Assembly (NCBI GenBank): GCA_014871385.1
Contig: CM026431.1
Span: 3,078,604 to 3,142,603, forward strand
Length of the DNA: 64,000 nucleotides
Source: Ceratodon purpureus
Lineage: Eukaryota; Streptophyta; Bryopsida; Pseudoditrichales; Ditrichaceae
Direction of reading: 5' to 3'
Shown here: piece by piece, positions 1-14,106 of the stretch
Position numbering within the stretch: the first letter of the stretch is position 1
Layout of the letters: the number at the start of each line of letters is the position of its first letter
The notes under the pieces: generated by a model
Seen by the model: only the letters and a program-made list of their open reading frames with translations
Databases searched by the model: none
Told to the model about the DNA's origin: nothing
Position numbers and translations under genes: made by a program

Positions 1-3000
1 TTTTATCAGTTTTTTATTAACATCAATGTAACGCATGTTCAATGGTAACAAATAATCCATGCATCCTAATCATTTCTTACAACAATATTTACAAGGTGAC
101 AATTTATAAATATTAACATGTTAATTAATGAATACGAAATTTACTAAACACGTTAAATCCTTTTCAAACATGTCATCCATATTCATTGTTGTTTTAATTC
201 GCTTGAAAATCTAATAGTAGGAAAGTTTCAAGGATAATAGCCCTAATTATCAATAAAGAAATAATAATTAAACTTAAATTCGGTGTTATCAAACTCAGAG
301 AAGGCAGCAAGGCTTTTAGCCTAACTTCATTCGCAAGGCACTATTGTTCGTCCTTTTTGCAATTGCTTTTTTCACCATTTTTCAAAAAAAAAAAAAAGTA
401 ACAAAAAGAAAAAAACAACTCGTAGATCTAAGATGCATTGGAAATTAATTATGCATTAATTTTTCTAAGATACTAATCACTTAACTGGTGGGGGAGCGCG
501 ATTTGGTGTGTGCCCCTCGAAATGTCAGTAAGGTGCCACCTAGAGGTTCTAATTTAGAATATCACCCACAGTTGACTGTCAAGTTTGATGGAAACATACA
601 TTCATGCAATCTAAACGAAATATACAATGTTTCATCATGTGTGTTACTGCTTCTGTTTTATACAAAAAAGAGGAGAGCGAATTAAAAAAATTAAAAAAAT
701 AATTAGGAAGGAGAAGTTGAAATACGAATAAGGATTTATAGAATTAGGAAGATAATTACATTATGAAACCCTTCAAACCCATTAAGCGAAGCGAGAAGGA
801 TTGAATAGGGGCGACGATTGCAGTAAGACTTTTTTCTCATTAAGTATTTTCTAGGTTCATCCAATACAACGATAGCAAGGATTGATCTCATTTAATTCTT
901 AATTCTATAGCGCCTATTTATCAATCAAATCTTGTTGAAATAAAACAAAACTCAAAATTATCAAATTCAAAGCATTATAATGCAAAAAACCATTTATGCA
1001 AAATCATTTTATACTAAATAATCACTTTATCCAATCAATCAATTTAATTCTTCATTTTCACAAAATCCCAATTGTAATAGTTAAATTTATTAACGTTGAT
1101 TTCTAAATAATTTCATTATAAAGTAAAGCATTAAATTACCTATTTAAGATATTCAGTCTGTAAAGCAAAAGGAAAAAATATAAATAAATAAAAAATCAAT
1201 GATTATTGAAGTACGTGCGTGAGAGTGGCACTTTAAATGTAATTTTCATTACAAACTTTGTTTCAGTTGGAATTTGGACCCATATTACTCCACTCATTTG
1301 GACCGCAATGAAGCTAAATAAGTCTATGAAATCCCTCGCCCATCTTGCATGACGTACTTCGAGAAGATTTTTACTTTTAAATTTCTAACAAATGCTCAGA
1401 ATTATCCTTGCAATTTAAAACTTGGTTGCACTAGTGCACTAATGTATTAATTTTTTTTTAAATTTTGATGAAAATATTTATCTTATTCAAAAAGCAAAGA
1501 GAAAAGTAAACAAAGCGGTATCGCACAACCACGAGGTCCAATGACCCACGACAATTTCAAGTATTTGATAATTACGACATCTATTTGACATATTAAATTA
1601 AATGAAATTTTACCATTTTCTTAATTTAAAACATTTAATTGATCTAAAACAAAATGACACATACGAATATCGGAAATCATAAAACATATTTATTTATTTC
1701 GTCGTACGATATGTTAAAATTCAGTCATACGATATATACAAAATCAGAAAGATGGTTGGAATATAATAATGTTAAAACAAATTAAAGTTTTTGAATTAAC
1801 AGTACTATTAAAATGCTAACATTGTATGAATTCAAAAGTTTAATCACTCTTCTAAAATAATTTATAATTAACGATATAAATTATGATTAAGTACTTTAAA
1901 ACGTATATTAAAACTAATTTATTTTCTTTCACGTATCTTTGTTTTTAGGCTTTGAATGCTAAATGCATGTCTCATCCGAAAATTTGTGATGACAAATTAA
2001 TTTATGTTTTCTGATGTTCATTCATTTCGATTATGTGTTTTTTTGTTTAAATATTATTAGGATCAGTACCAGCTTATCGTAGGTGCATTTAATGTATTTG
2101 AGAACCTCTATATGGTTATGATCAAATTACATATATTTTCATCTACTTTAGCTATGATACCAAGACCGTAAACGGTATACAGTATGTGTAGGTCCAAATA
2201 AAGGATTTGACATTGAAATGAAACGATGAAACAACATCGTAATGAATTACCAAACGATTATATAATATAGACATCTAAACAACTAAAATATGTCATAATA
2301 ATTTCATTTTATTCTAAACTTTAATGATAATTATGATTAATACACATACTTCAATGCAATGATGTTTGATCTCTATTATTGATACAAGCATGTTGAATCC
2401 CTTACAAGCTTTATAACAAATTAAGGTAAATGACCTATTAATCATTCTATCTATCACAAATGGACTATGAATGAACACAAACCATGAATTAACACAAATT
2501 AACATCGTAATGAATTAACGAACAACAAAATTGGTCAAATAAGTAATTATATAGATAGACCACATCAACTTTAAATATGAGGATAAAAAACATAATTTAT
2601 CTTGTAGAATTAAGTGACGAATTCAATAATATCATGAAATTAAAAGCCATTTCTCTAAGAAATATTTGAAGTATATATATCCTTCAAAAATATGAAAGAC
2701 ATAAACACTTGTAAAGTATAATGAGTAACTATTATTTTTATATATATTTTTAGTAAGTTTTGGCTCAAATTTTTTATAGTAATTATCTTACAATTAGTGA
2801 TTACAATCTTTATTATTTAATAAAAATAATTTAAATCTTTTATTAATTTATACTAAATGTTATTTATTAAAAAAAATTATTTTTTAATTTTGTAATATAG
2901 TATACATTATGTATCATTTCTTCATTTCTAAGCATTATTTTTTCGTCTTTATTATCGTAATTTCTTTTGAACACATTTACATTTATGCACGATTTTTACC

Positions 3001-5390
3001 GTTCTAATATTCACTTAACTACGATGAATGGTTTTCATTTTGTGAGTGATGCTAATGGTGAAAGCAGATTGAAGGTAATTTAAAGTTCAATCAAGCCGTA
3101 GTTAAAGTCCAAGGAATTCACTACGAGTTTTCTGTACGTTTAGCGACAATTATTTTGGGTGATAGATAATCGGAAGAGAATATATCTTCTGGTTGAAAAG
3201 AATAATTTTATGAGGGAGTATAATCACAAAAGAAAATGACTTTGCTTCATAGTCACTGTTGATTCGTTCTTCGATCTTTGTTAGAGATTGGGCAAATAGT
3301 GTTATATGACAACTTTTCGAACTACATGAAGACATTAAAAATTCACCTTACGCAGTATTTATGCATTAACATTAAGATTACAGGTAAAAACAAATAATTT
3401 TTTCCGGTTCATATATAAAGTCTTTTGTATTATTATATTAAATATGTTGAAGAGATCATTTTTTTAGATCAAATAAGTAATGTCTATTTATTGAATTATG
3501 TCTTTGTAGTTAAGATGTTAAGTGTTTTATTTATTTATAGTATAAGTTTAATGAAAACTACTTGCTAATTATGTGCGGGTATAAATTATAATGAAAGTCA
3601 TTAGTTACATAATAAGCACGCAATATAAAATGTTAATCAACCATCTTAACGTCATTTACAAATATGAATACTTGGATGGCATGAACATACAAGGATGACG
3701 AGGATGACCGTTATATCAAGCCAATAAATTGTTCTGAGGAATAATATTGTCTGCATGTTGATTCAAATGATCATTTTTTTATGCTGAATTTTATGATTTG
3801 CTGGTTTTTAATTAGCTAAACAACATAAAATGAGAATTTCGCTAAACATCAATAAAGAAACTTCAACTATTTTGAAATTCAATTAAAATTTTGTTATTTG
3901 TTATGTTTATACATATTAACATATGTAAATTAATTATAAAAGACAAGTATATAGAAGAGTCTTGTTCATTCGTGAAAAAAACTTAATCAGTTTAATATGA
4001 TATAAATAAAAGTCTTTTTATGTAGAGCAAATTAATATCATTTAATTTGCGTACTCCAATAATATATAAAAATCTGATAATTTTAGGCCAAACGAATTAA
4101 AGTTCTTAAAAACATTTATTTTCTATATACTAATCAATTTTAAAATATATTTTTAATGAATTGAATGTTTTTTAAAGCATTTAAATTGTTTTCATATTCA
4201 GTCTTATGACTCCATAAGCCTTGATCTTATAGCCAAAGTTGGAAATTTAATTAATATAATACACGTGTAATACTGAAGTAAGTTTATACAATAAAGAAAT
4301 TTAATATCAAAAATAAAGTTTTATGTTTAAATAACGATGTAATGCATTTACATTACGTTTAAAGATATCATTTACGAATAATACTAATTAACTCAAAAAT
4401 TAAGTCTTTTATTAACAATCAAGTATAACATTTTTTTCACAATACGCTCACAAAAACCATAGAAGCTCTATAAGCGTATAAATATGTTTCATGTTTTAAA
4501 ACAAATTTATGAGTAAACAATCAAATTTATATTGATCATCTATACAAGTTAAAGGCGGCAGATGTATAATAATCATCGCAAAACAATGGTGAGTTACAGC
4601 GAAAGAGATAAGCATGGATATTTGTGTGAGGTTTTCATTATGCTCATAGAATAACTTTCACATCGATACTTGAGACTTTCTATGATGTTATACCAGGTGG
4701 TGATGACTAACGAAGTCGGCTCAAACTCTTTCGGAGGATTATTAATGAGCATCGTTTATATTTTAAAATTATATTCATTGAAATAATTGCTTAATTTAAA
4801 AATTATCAATACATAATAATTAATGCATATTGTACTAATAGTCCTTTCATGAATTTATTAGAGAAGACTGTTTAATATTTTTATCTAATTAACTTTTTGG
4901 ATTAAAGCACTTATACAATTGTCAAAATAAACTTACTTCAAATTTAAGTTTTATTGACGAATAACTTTTACAAATAATATACAATTTTTTTGCATATCTG
5001 AGATATTGAATTAAATTGCGGCATGTTAAACAACCACATGAATAATTTGTTTTGAATCTTAAAATTTCACAATTTAAATTTTTCATATAATTTAGAACAA
5101 ATGCATATTGTACTGAGATTGCACAAGAATGATAAACAAAAGATCATTGACACATGTAACATCAACGGACTAAAATGAAGTACAGCATAGGTCAATAAGA
5201 TCAGCTGGTATGCTGCCATTACCACTTCTCTATCTGTGGAGAGGAACATTGGCTTAAATACTTTTTTTGAGCTGTAATAAACCAGCGTAAGTATTCAAAA
5301 GTTGACATAGTCCTCTTTCTCCTACTTATGCTAAATCCATTAATTATGCAGATGAATATTTTTCATTGAATATCCTTAACTAAATGTCTT

Positions 5391-5820
5391 ACATTTAATA
5401 AATTCATCAACTCAGTGTCTTAGATTAGAAAACACCTCCTCAACTGGATGTCTTACATTTAATAAACGAAGCATTTCAAACCATTATGTAATTTATGCGT
5501 ATTTTCACAAACAAGTACGTTTTTTAGCAATTAACTATGCATACTTATTAGAAACTATTAAAAATGTAAACTTGCTAAAGATGAACTATTTTTTTGAAAA
5601 CAATTACATTTAATAAGTTCATCACCTCAGTGTCTTAGATTGAAAAACACCTCCTCAACTGGATGTCTTACATTTAATAAACGAAGCATTTGAAACCATT
5701 ATCTAATTTATGCGTATTTTCATTAACAAGTAGGTTTTTGAGCAATTAATAGTGCATACTTATTAGAAACTATTAAAAATGTAAACTTGCTAAAGATGAT
5801 CTATTTTTTTGAAAACAATT
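5391..5820. repeat. 215-bp tandem duplication
   Basis: Two adjacent units, 5,391-5,605 and 5,606-5,820, match over their whole length with only scattered differences. Both begin with ACATTTAATAA and end with GAAAACAATT. Within each unit the phrase CTTACATTTAATAAACGAAG also echoes the unit start. The short divergence suggests a fairly recent duplication in otherwise old sequence. Confidence 0.9.
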
Positions 5821-6381
5821 GCACTTATATTTTTTATTAATTGCAACTTAGTTTTAATCTTTACAATTTGTTTTATGTAAGCATATATATCTCAAAAACT
5901 AATGTATTAAAAGTTGTCATTATATGAATTGAAAGGTTTTAACATTGCATTCATAAAACACATATGTCCATTCATTTTTACCGAGCCGAATTTTTTTTTA
6001 ATTCTTTAAACGAAAAAAACTTTTTAAACAAATAATAAACCTTTCAAATTAGTAACAGTGAGTTATAAACCTTATTTCTTGATAATTTTGTAAAAGTTTT
6101 AAAAACCAATAACCTTCGTTAGAATCAAATTAAGTTTAACGATTGTTTTAATTTTATATAAATCTGTTACAAAGATAACCAGAACTTAATTGTGTAAAAA
6201 CGCAATTATTAAGACAGTACATTCAAACATTAAACTGTACTTATAAAAAATTCAATTGAATTAATTAAATTATTGCAATTAGAATTTAAATGTATAAATT
6301 GTATTGAACAACATAATTATTTTAATATTACAGTTCACCACGTATTCCGAAGGCTTTAGATTTGAATTGTAGCTTTAACAA

Positions 6382-6462
6382 TGCAACAAAATAGCTGAGG
6401 ATTTGGACCACCTCTCTAACAAAATAGCTAAGGATTTGCAACAAAATAGCTGAGGATTTGGA
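6382..6462 (+). repeat. Imperfect 21-bp tandem repeat
   Basis: Three copies of AACAAAATAGCTGAGGATTTG-like sequence lie within about 80 bp, the middle one with a small change (CTAAGG for CTGAGG). No coding context is visible. Confidence 0.75.
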
Positions 6463-9129
6463 TACCTACAGGATGGGTTTCTTCTATTCACATGCAAAAT
6501 CAAACAATTGGAAAATATCTTCCGCTAAATTAAAATTAATAAAACTTACCAAATATGTAAAAAGTGATATAATTGCATACAACAAGATGATTTTCACTGT
6601 GATTTATGAAAGTTTTTGCTTCGAATATATATAATACTTATTTTTTTGAATTTTGAATGATTTGGAATGAAATGCAGTTTTTATATTATTTTTATTTTTT
6701 ATTATACATTTCAACCTTCAAATGTAGTAACTCATAATACTAATCCTAATTTTATTGGTGCACTATAATAATGTAATAATTAATGTTAAAATAAAGTACG
6801 TTTTGTTAATTGTAGATTGTAATTATTAATATGATATACAAAATACATAAATCGACGAAAAATCATCCGAATTTCACTTTGTTAGCAAGTACTTACGCTA
6901 CAACCATTATTTTTAGTTTGTTTTTTTAAAATGAGAAGATGTAGGCATAAACAATTTGATATGTTATTAATAGTATTAAAAATCATAGTTTTTATGCAAA
7001 GTTTTCAAATGAAATATTTTATAAATCAAATTTATATAATGTCAATAATAACTGAGTCATAAATAACGAAATTTGAAGTTAAGTTCATTGCAAAAACGAC
7101 TTTTATTAACTTTTATTACAAAAGATAATTCAAGACTTGCACATAAAAAGGTTTTCACGTGTTTTTATCAACATCTAAACGCAAGTTGTCATTGCAAACA
7201 TAACCTTAGTTTATTCTTTTTGTAAAAATTAATATTGTTATTCTTTGATTTATCAGAAATACGACTTATTCAATGGTAGAATCTATCGCCAAATTCATTT
7301 TATCTTTTAAATTTACAATTGATTTTACTTAAATTCATATTATTAAAATGAATTGATTGTAGTGGCTTTTAATTACATTATAACATAAACTTAAGACTTG
7401 TTAAGTCATAGTCTTGTGGTTTTGGTAGCGCTTAATATTATGAGTTATAATTTAAAACTCAATATGACAACTGTAATTAAATATTATTGATAGTTTTGTA
7501 AATAAATAATATGTGTATGAAATTGTTTTTGATATATATACTTCCAAATAAATATGCTAATGTTAAATGTAATAAGCTTTTAACATAAGATTGTTTACGT
7601 AAACATTTTATGCAACGATGTTTAATCATTGAACTTCAGCACCGAAGATGTATAAGCTCTATGAATAATTTAAAGATTGAATTACTGTAGCATATACTAT
7701 TTAAAAAATAATCATTTACTTCAAAAAATCAGTAAAATAAAAGCGATTTTTTTTTTAATGCTTTATAAAATTTAAATTATTATTGAAATACATAATAATA
7801 TCAAAGCAACAGATTATTTGAATTTGCTTTACATAGATAGAACATAGTTTGAAGAGAAAATAATTAGTCAAGTCGAAAAAATTTATTTATTTTTGTTTAA
7901 TATATTCACTGAACGCATATATAGGTAGAAATAAAACAGTCATCGTTTTTCAAATTAATATTCAAATTATTATAGTTGCATTAAATAATTGTTAATTCTA
8001 AATACAGGATTTCGTCTAAGTTTGGTCACTGTAAATAGCAGCATTGTGCAATTGAACAACTTTGCATATTCCATTGACAACATTCCAATTCGATTAAGTT
8101 TGGGTCATTTTGGATGACGGTACAGCCGAGTTCGACGGCCAGTTATGTCTCGGTAACTCGATTTCACTACAAAGCAAACCCGAACCGGTTCTTTAGTCAA
8201 TAGACATTTACTGTGAGTCGATCCGAGGTATTTAAACTTACATTAGGTTAATTATCTCAACATTAAGGCAGAAATTTGTTCGCTATTAGTCGGCTTTGAA
8301 TAAAAATTCGAGTATAAATTTATAAATCCTATTCGTGAGCGATCCGGTAATAATATAGACTTGTGTAGAAGGTGACGATATCCAACCATATTTACTTTAA
8401 TCACAGTGATAAAATGACCAGTCTGGTAATTCTAAAATGGTTTAGTTATTTTTCCAGCAGGAGTAGGAACAAGTAGCTATGTAATAGAGTGTTTCTGTTC
8501 TACTAAAATTCAAATGCCCCATGTTCGAAGGACTGACCATTTGTGTAACTCAATTTAGAAAAAAAATGTTCAACCCTCAATATTTTAACAGGATTGACTG
8601 CGAAACAAGGGGATGGAACAAGGGCTCGTAAACCGATGACTTTTGTTTTACGGTATTTTGATAAATCACGTGCCTTCATAGAAACTAAAATAAAATTATG
8701 ACCAACCCGAAATTAGCCGATCGTTACAACAAGTGAACGAACATATACATTTTCATGTTAAGAAGTGTCAACTTGAGGTTCCTGCACTTCTTTGCAAGAA
8801 GTCAAAATCAGTCAATTCCGTATCTTACATACTTAAAAATCACTTGGTTGTGAAGTATTAAAATAAATAGATTGACTAAAAGCTGATGCAAGCAAATGCC
8901 AAAAGTAATAGCGCTGTTTGATAGAATGCATTCGAGATAGAATGAATGACTCCGCTCAGTGTCGAATATTACACACACGTCTGTGGACGTCTTCATCAGT
9001 GCCAATCACAAAAAAAACTCAATGTTTGATAAGCGAGCAGGAGGACTAGATCCCAAAGCAAAATGTTTTAAGTTGAAGGATACTTGTAGAGGGTGCTTTG
9101 TGCTGCTATTGGGCTGAAACAATGAAGGT

Positions 9130-9254
9130 GATTGGGTGAACTTTGTTTATTTTTTTAAGAAACAAATGAAGCTTTATTTTACAGTAAGAGAAACCGAACG
9201 CCGAGCAAGACTGAGCTCGCAGTGACAGCCAGCTGGTAGAACTGATTGGGTGAA
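9130..9254 (-). mobile_element. Short retroposed insert with target-site duplication
   Basis: The 14-bp sequence TGATTGGGTGAACT occurs at 9,130-9,143 and again at 9,241-9,254. Between them, read on the minus strand, is about 97 bp that ends AATAAAGCTTCATTTG...TTAAAAAAATAAAC. This is a polyadenylation-type signal followed by an A-rich tail. Direct repeats plus a 3' A tail are the signature of target-primed reverse transcription, as done by LINE machinery. The same 3' end pattern (AATAAAG, then a CATTTG-like box, then poly A) recurs near 17.9 kb and 25.7 kb, so this is probably a 5'-truncated LINE end or a SINE. Confidence 0.75.
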
Positions 9255-9590
9255 CTGCACAAGTTACAGAACGCCGTGTTTATCTAGAATAACATATCAT
9301 ATTGCCGATGACACTTGTCTAATTTGGATCGAACGTGTTGAATTTTATCTAGTCCAACATATTATGTGACTGTCGACGACTCAAGGATTCTAGATTTCGG
9401 TTTAACAAAAAGAATCCTTAATATCACGGGATTTTTATATTTTCATACGGGAAAGTTGGACTCTCCGCTGGCTCCTATATACAAGGTGGCTCCTGGATTC
9501 AAGGTGATTTAGCATCTAAAACGTTGTATCTAATATCCACTTCAAAATTGAATTGGTCACATAAGTTCTAGACTTGTAAATTTGGGAGAG

Positions 9591-9604
9591 TGGCGCAGGC
9601 GCCA
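9591..9604. repeat. GGCGCC palindrome, copy 1
   Basis: TGGCGC-AG-GCGCCA. It lies upstream (left) of the 10.5-kb gene. The sequence to its right (CCGGCCTGC, then CATTTCAGTGGGTGGC) resembles the right flank of copy 6, so these two copies share a longer ancestral unit. Confidence 0.95.
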
Positions 9605-10536
9605 ACCGGCCTGCACGTCATTTCAGTGGGTGGCGTCTGTGCAAACGGGTACACTAAGACGATTTGTCTTACTTAAAAACAATTTTGCAGAGATACTTTA
9701 TAACATAAGCACCTACTGAAAATGAGAATATAAGCATTTACTAACCAAGAATCAAGGTATGATCAAATACATGCAACACATGTTTTCAGAAATTCAGTTA
9801 AGTTGAATTCAACAGCGACTGATGTTCAGGGACACACAATAGATCATGCTGTCTTGAATAAGATTAGTTCAATGCGAGATCGCGAAGTTTCCAAAAACTG
9901 AGATGGGCCCATGTGGTCAATCCATGATGCCTTCTATGTTTTGAAACTCGCTCTGCGTGAAAGCCTCCATTTGCATTGAGAATACGTAAAATCGTCATAC
10001 ATTCCTGAAAGTAAAGTTCTCAAAGCCCCGTTCATATTATTCTAGTTCGTGCTCTCTCTAATCCGTCTGATTTAGTGAAAAGGAGGTCATGAGGGTATTC
10101 TCTCAAAAACTCATCCCAAGCTGTACAACTCATCCCAAGTTCTTGTGCTCGTATACAGATTTCCTTTTCCGCTTATAATTAAGTCCCCCAATGTCGGAAT
10201 TCAGGTGTCCCTTCCGTGCATTTGGGTTAACTTCGTCGGCAGTAGTGGGGGCTTTGAACGGCTCTGCGCAGTGACATTTAATATTAGGATTGACAACATA
10301 TCACATAGGAACTTACGACATTTAAAATACTTGATAACAGTGATCAAATACTTACCCGATATATCATTTACGCCGAAGCTTCTTTACCACACAGTCGGGA
10401 ATTCCTTCTTACAATCGTTGTTGGCGCACGAATCCTGGATCCAATTTTGCATAACGACACACCAAGGATGATACTGACACCGACATGGTGCGATGACGAT
10501 ATCCCAGTTTGGGAAACCTGTCTTGCACATCGCACA

Positions 10537-11517
10537 CTATGAAATGGATATGGATACCACATTCGAAGGCTCGTTAGGCTTCGCATCTTGAATCTCTAGC
10601 GCTGATCCAGGAGCTCGAAAAAGAGGGAATATTGATCGATCCAATATCTTCTGTTTGACGACCATGAGGTGCTGGAAAGTCGATAGTCGTTTCGTCTTCA
10701 TTCGATTGAACCGTTCCCCCTCGTCCATGGCCAAGGACATGCCATTCCCCGATGCCTTTAGGTGCTCCTCCAAGAGTCGAATTCGAGATGAGTAGCCAAG
10801 AATCTCGTCTGATTCTGCCTTCACCTCGGCCTTGAACTTTGCTATAAGAGCTTCATCCCCAGATCTAAGGTAAAAGAGCCTCATTCCTTGAATTTTCTCT
10901 AACATCCGTTTCGACTTGTTTAAGAGTTGATTAAGACAGTGAACTTCGAATTCTAGCTTCTCCTTCTCTACCTGTGTATGGGCAGACGGTAGCGAAGATT
11001 GACTTCTAACCTTCCTCAACACCTCAAGGTGAGCAATAGAAAGTTGTTCATATTCAGTGCGTTCAGCCTCGATATCTTTTTCCAGCCTATTTACTACAAC
11101 ATCCAAGAATTGCATATGCGGAGACTTACAGCCGTAGGTTACCACGGGTCCATATGAATCTTCAAACTTCTTGCCTCTCCAACGGTCCGCAGCATAGGCT
11201 GCCCAGTTCATCGGATGAAGATGGCACACTTCAGATATAAGAGCTCGCGCAAAACTCTCCGGAATAAAATTTCCCTCAGGAAGTGAATGACATTGCCAAA
11301 TCGCAGGATATAATTCTACGACCCTCTCTCTCAAACGCTGACTCTTGGTAGCAGTGTAGAGATACCCCTTGTTCTTCTCCTTTCCGACGAACATGAAGTG
11401 TAACTTTTCGTTTGACACATGGTTACAATCTTTACTGGGATCTAAGCCACTATTCGGAAGGCGAGCTTCAGATGCAAACCATGTCTCCTTACCACGCTCT
11501 GACGGTCTTCTACTCAT
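10537..11517 (-). CDS. Unrecognised coiled-coil protein A of the palindrome island
   Basis: An uninterrupted 326-codon frame opens at the ATG at 11,517. I do not recognise a named family. Residues about 37-112 carry the pattern FMFVGKEKNKGYLY, VELYPAIWQ, FARALISE and MNWAAYA. The same ordered pattern is found in the gene at 15,555 (MFCGPKTRTGYYF, RDLFPRVMQ, FAQGVVAE, VNWAEFA), so the two are diverged paralogues. Residues about 130-290 are rich in E, K, L and R in heptad-like spacing, predicting a long coiled coil. No signal peptide or membrane segment is visible. The gene is flanked by palindromes on both sides and none falls inside it. Whether an upstream exon exists could not be decided. 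A nuclear or structural role is only a guess. Confidence 0.65.
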   Translation of the reverse strand: MSRRPSERGKETWFASEARLPNSGLDPSKDCNHVSNEKLHFMFVGKEKNKGYLYTATKSQRLRERVVELYPAIWQCHSLPEGNFIPESFARALISEVCHLHPMNWAAYAADRWRGKKFEDSYGPVVTYGCKSPHMQFLDVVVNRLEKDIEAERTEYEQLSIAHLEVLRKVRSQSSLPSAHTQVEKEKLEFEVHCLNQLLNKSKRMLEKIQGMRLFYLRSGDEALIAKFKAEVKAESDEILGYSSRIRLLEEHLKASGNGMSLAMDEGERFNRMKTKRLSTFQHLMVVKQKILDRSIFPLFRAPGSALEIQDAKPNEPSNVVSISIS

Positions 11518-11894
11518 CTTGCTTGATCTATTTTACTGGTGGACACAGTTTACAAAACAACGATCACTGCGTTACTGTCTATTGCATACATATCTCTGAA
11601 TATGCAATAGAGGTAGAGGTTGCTATTTAGACATGGACATAGAATTGTATGAGCGAGTAAACATGCACTGAGTGATTAAGTGTACTCTTGCTCTGTAAAA
11701 CATCATGTCTTGCTCGTAATATTCCCATACACATTTCTTGCAATGTTTTGATCAGGCCAATCTGTTTATTGATCCTGATGACTATGTCTTAGTATTAAGG
11801 AGTTGTTTTAATCGTCGGTGGGATGATTTGAACCAAACAGTCACCATAAATGTGATTTGTTGCATTGAGCTTTGCTTCGACAGTTTAGTCCACA

Positions 11895-11908
11895 TGGCGC
11901 CGGCGCCA
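11895..11908. repeat. GGCGCC palindrome, copy 2
   Basis: TGGCGC-CG-GCGCCA, the fully symmetrical form. It lies about 380 bp 5' of the start of protein A and only 122 bp from copy 3. Confidence 0.95.
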
Positions 11909-12016
11909 CTCTCAAGCAACTAATACACAGTTTCCTTTCAATCAGCTCGCGATATGGTACAATGGAAATGAATGTCTTGGTAGTCATGGAGAATTCTATC
12001 AGTTGTTCAGCAATCA

Positions 12017-12030
12017 TGGCGCCGGCGCCA
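12017..12030. repeat. GGCGCC palindrome, copy 3
   Basis: TGGCGC-CG-GCGCCA followed by TTC, as in several other copies. It forms a close pair with copy 2 upstream of protein A. Confidence 0.95.
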
Positions 12031-12841
12031 TTCTTGAACACCCAATAATCATTCTAAAAATTTGATTCATGTTTCACGTTTGTTTATGGTTAAGATCTGC
12101 TAGTTTCCATCAATCCGTTACAATGTCGTTGCTAGTCTGGGGTTCTACAATAGCATAGTGGATTATCCTGATGTGATTCTTGAAAATGAACAACTACAAA
12201 GTTTTTATGACTTAGTTTTTAGCAGTGAATGTTGTTAATTTGAAATGTGTCACTTAGATTCTTATAGTTGTGTGTTATATTTAATTTATATTTGGGGAAG
12301 TTAACCTAATGTATTCGCAATTTAATATTGAAGGATTTGACTTTGGGTGAAATGTTGACCTTTATAGGGTTGAAGTGTTCCCTTAAAATCCTTAGCTTTT
12401 TTGTTGTAATATAGGTTCATGAAGAAGAGTTTAAATGGTATGACTCCAACGATGATGTGTAAATTGAATTAGCATTTTTGTACATTGGTTTAGAATCAAC
12501 CATTTTTCCATCCCTCGATTCATTGTTTTCTGTTTATTATAGTTTACTGAGACATTTAGTAAACTTCCATTTCCATATAAGGAGTAACAACAATGCAATT
12601 CCAGGCCCGAAATTAGTATTCAGATTATATCCATGTCGTGTTCTGAAGAGTAGATATTATCTGAATTACTTTTCCTTTAACGGCAGTGAATTATAAGGAC
12701 ACTTCTGTATAATTCGTGATCACTGATCAAGTCGACTTAATTATTTCAGGAATCAAAATTCTAGATACTGTAGACTATGTGTCCAGAAACAACGTACGGG
12801 AACAATGTCCGGGATCACAGGATCAGATTCCCATGTTAACT

Positions 12842-12855
12842 TGGCGCTGGCGCCA
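12842..12855. repeat. GGCGCC palindrome, copy 4
   Basis: TGGCGC-TG-GCGCCA followed by TTCTAATCACCTAAG. This right flank resembles that of copy 7 (TTCACAATCACCTTAG). Confidence 0.95.
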
Positions 12856-13456
12856 TTCTAATCACCTAAGTGAATCACAATGACTACTTGCTTCGGACTG
12901 GGGATCAAAAAATCCAGTCAGTATATAATTATTACTCGACAGCTACTGTTTTAGTCTCCGACATATTACAGTGTATGCACTGTTACTCAGTGTCTCATTG
13001 CTTTTACTTAATTTGTTTTTTTTTTGTTACAATATATCCTTTTTGTCCCATTTTGATTCGGGAAATTTGTGGTCATCTTTTCGACTCATTCCACGATAGT
13101 TTTGGATCTTGTTCTAAACGTGGGGAATTTTTCTTAATGTATGGATGTGAGGCACTGGCGCATTTCCTTCGTAGTTTTAAATTAGCGTCCATTCACCAAT
13201 TATTTAAGGGATTTTAGAAATAAATCATGTAAGGATGATGTGGCACAATAATTCACATGTGCGATGATAAGGTATTAGTTTATTCACTATCAGCAAGATT
13301 TTTCGCTCATTAGTTAAAATCTCAACGAATGTTAAGAAGGCAGACGGTGCGTTTTTATTTTGGAGGATTTTGATCCAAAAATCTTTGGTTTGATTTAGTT
13401 GATGTTTGAAGATGTTGCGTTGTAATTCATTATGTATTAAGAGGCCTAAGAGAGCA

Positions 13457-13470
13457 TGGCGCCAGCGCCA
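13457..13470. repeat. GGCGCC palindrome, copy 5
   Basis: TGGCGC-CA-GCGCCA preceded by CA and followed by TTCC, in non-coding sequence. Confidence 0.95.
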
Positions 13471-14092
13471 TTCCTTATCATCACAGTGAAATTGAACACT
13501 TGTTTTTAGTGAGATATACTTTCTACGAAATAATCCACTGTCATTTCCATCTATTCAATCTCCGCCAATATTCAGGGATAAGAAAGGGAGCATTAGGCCT
13601 CAATTACTGCAAAAGCAGGTCCCGATGTCATATCAAATGTCCAAGATGTGTACACCCTGCGATTCTACTGAATCGATAAAGACGATAAATTGAACTATAA
13701 TCTGTACATCTCAGAAACTGCCTTCTCTTCCAGTATCACAGGAAGTACTCTTCAAGTTAATGATCTTTACTCATTTCGTACCAACGTATCAATATTACAC
13801 TGTGCTTGTTAAGAACGTAGGGATTTTATAATGACGTTATGTGTTTTTAATTCAGACAAATCGCACCATTAAACCTAATGGAACTTTCTTGAATTACTGT
13901 AATTCTTTAATTACTGTAGTTCAAGTAACTTGTGCTCAAAGTTTTTCGTTGGCTTTTGTCTTCATGGTGATTCAGCATAGACGACATTTGAAGTCGACTG
14001 CAGCCATTATAGAATTGCGGACATGAGTCATTGGCTTCGAGAGTCTGTCGAGTTGCCCCTGCGCCAACTTGTGTACTCTGAATATCGTCTGA

Positions 14093-14106
14093 TGGCGCAG
14101 GCGCCA
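14093..14106. repeat. GGCGCC palindrome, copy 6
   Basis: TGGCGC-AG-GCGCCA. The right flank CGGCCTGC matches copy 1, which also has the AG centre. A degenerate copy (TTGCCCCTGCGCCA) lies just upstream at 14,053-14,066. Confidence 0.95.

Larger units (their letters stand above)
1..9128. other. AT-rich gene-free tract
   Basis: This stretch is overwhelmingly A and T, with stop codons in every frame. No reading frame in it shows a recognisable domain. A few less AT-rich patches (near 490-560, 1,200-1,370, 3,000-3,350, 4,550-4,740 and 8,090-8,240) may be decayed remnants of older inserts, but I could not assign them. It contains a 215-bp tandem duplication and a short 21-bp tandem repeat, listed separately. 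The composition fits old, methylated transposon debris in moss heterochromatin; that is inference. Confidence 0.6.
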
